A DNA stretch of 64,000 nucleotides. Source: Companilactobacillus allii (GTDB lineage Bacteria > Bacillota > Bacilli > Lactobacillales > Lactobacillaceae). Shown here piece by piece: positions 63,131-64,000 of this stretch (its first letter is position 1; each line of letters begins with the position of its first letter). The DNA lies in contig NZ_CP019323.1 in the NCBI RefSeq assembly GCF_001971585.1, positions 1,106,053-1,170,052 on the forward strand, given 5' to 3'. The notes below the pieces were generated by a model. That model made no database searches. It was given only the letters and a program-made list of their open reading frames with translations, and was not told the origin of the DNA. The translations under genes and the position numbers were made by a program.

Positions 63131-64000
63131 TTGCCTGACATTGTTGTTAACAAAATAATTAAATATAGTGCTGAGGACGCTTTGACGCCTGTTGCTAATC
63201 GATTAAAGAGTGTAATTGATAATTTTACTAAAAATCATACAACAAAGTTTGATGGAACATTTGATGATACTAAAATCAAATCGTTTAAACAAGAAATCAA
63301 TGGTTTACCAAAAGAAGCCAAAACAGAATTAAATGCAATGGCTGAGCAAAGTGGTTTCAGGAATTTTAATCAATATTTGAAGTCATTACCTAAAATTCAA
63401 CAAACAAAACTTGAAGCAATGATCAACAAAAGTGGTTTTACAGCTTTTAAAGCAGAATACAAATCGTTGCCTAATTCTAAGAAAACAGAATTACAATCAA
63501 TTGCTAAAATTGAAGGTTTTAAGAATTTTGATGATATGTACAGAAAAGTTCCGAAAGAAGCAACAACTAAACTAAAAGTTGTTTCTAACAAAAATTCTAT
63601 AAATCAATTTGAAAATGCCATTAAGAAAATTCCTGATAAACATAAGACGACACTAACGGCACAAGATAATACTGGTGGTGTTTTTTCACGATTATTTGGT
63701 AATCTTAGAAAATCACGAGATGAAGCGACCAAAACACACGGTATTTTTGGGTCAGTATTTGGAGCTTCGATAATATCGTCGGCGGCAATAAGTGGATTTG
63801 GTACCTTAAAGAATGCAATATCAAGTGCCAAAGATGAAGCTGTACAATATGCACATGATCAGCAAACAATGAATGCAACCTGGTTAACTTTGACTGGTAA
63901 TGCTGACAAAGGTAAAAAGATGGTTGATATCACCAATCAAATGGCAAGCGCTGCTAACAACTCTGTCAAAATGGTTGATGAGTTAAACCAAAAATTTTAT
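63131..64000 (+). CDS. Tape measure protein (3' partial)
   Basis: The first 290 residues of a tape measure protein that runs over the right edge. Start is TTG 63131 with GGAAAGGAGG. Residues about 50-170 hold repeats of about 27 residues (LPKEAKTELNAMAEQSGF..). A hydrophobic, glycine-rich segment (GIFGSVFGASIISSAAISGFG) follows near 205-235. It sets tail length and may carry lytic domains further on. Confidence 0.85.
   Translation, partial: MPDIVVNKIIKYSAEDALTPVANRLKSVIDNFTKNHTTKFDGTFDDTKIKSFKQEINGLPKEAKTELNAMAEQSGFRNFNQYLKSLPKIQQTKLEAMINKSGFTAFKAEYKSLPNSKKTELQSIAKIEGFKNFDDMYRKVPKEATTKLKVVSNKNSINQFENAIKKIPDKHKTTLTAQDNTGGVFSRLFGNLRKSRDEATKTHGIFGSVFGASIISSAAISGFGTLKNAISSAKDEAVQYAHDQQTMNATWLTLTGNADKGKKMVDITNQMASAANNSVKMVDELNQKFY

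Overview
The window looks like a chromosome segment of a low-GC Gram-positive of the Lactobacillaceae, perhaps Companilactobacillus-like; the genus is a guess. The reasons are the sufDSUB order, frequent TTG and GTG starts with strong AGGAGG sites, a WxL/DUF916 surface cluster, a T-box serS gene, a lysine riboswitch, an NAD-type short 6-phosphogluconate dehydrogenase and a Siphovirus-type prophage.

Host part (1 to about 32.96 kb). It opens inside a SUF iron-sulfur operon (sufD partial, sufS, sufU, sufB). A RelB/YafQ toxin-antitoxin pair follows, then a P-type cation ATPase, a HAD phosphatase, a membrane protein, a HesB-like protein, a CorC/CNNM protein, a coiled-coil HTH protein, Gnd, a CrcB pair, a YitT protein and several redox enzymes (Tpx, nitroreductase, flavodoxin-like and NAD-dependent reductases). 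From 21.8 to 29.3 kb lies a Csc-type surface cluster: a sortase-anchored small protein, a WxL protein, three WxL-interacting (DUF916/DUF3324) proteins and an Mga-like regulator. An IS30 element sits between the WxL gene and its upstream region. Next come lysine riboswitch-lysP and T-box-serS, then tRNA-Asn and tRNA-Thr.

Repeats. The 3' ends of many host genes in the first 19 kb carry one of two families (A and B, four full copies each) of roughly 110-base hairpins. Their inner motifs are conserved, but their outer arms differ from copy to copy and stay fully complementary. All point in the sense direction of the gene they follow. Several have an adjacent degenerate half copy with the same private arm.

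Prophage part (about 33.1 kb to the right edge, incomplete). A tyrosine integrase lies beside tRNA-Thr, followed by a probable exclusion-type membrane protein, CI/Cro with operators, Gam-ERF recombination, a DnaD-like initiator carrying an iteron array (likely phage origin), a DnaC-like loader, RusA, an antirepressor, SSB, two DNA methyltransferases and ArpU. After ArpU come a phased 11-bp repeat array, two truncated tRNA-like elements, small genes, and a cassette of ParB-like, DpdA-like, YhhQ-like and QueC genes. That set predicts 7-deazaguanine modification of phage DNA. The head and tail module follows: TerS, TerL, portal, MuF, scaffold, capsid, connectors, tail tube, tail chaperones and the start of the tape measure. 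The capsid gene ends in a likely -1 frameshift site and the tail chaperone pair is probably also expressed by frameshifting.

All calls come from reading the sequence and the translations; no database search or folding program was run.
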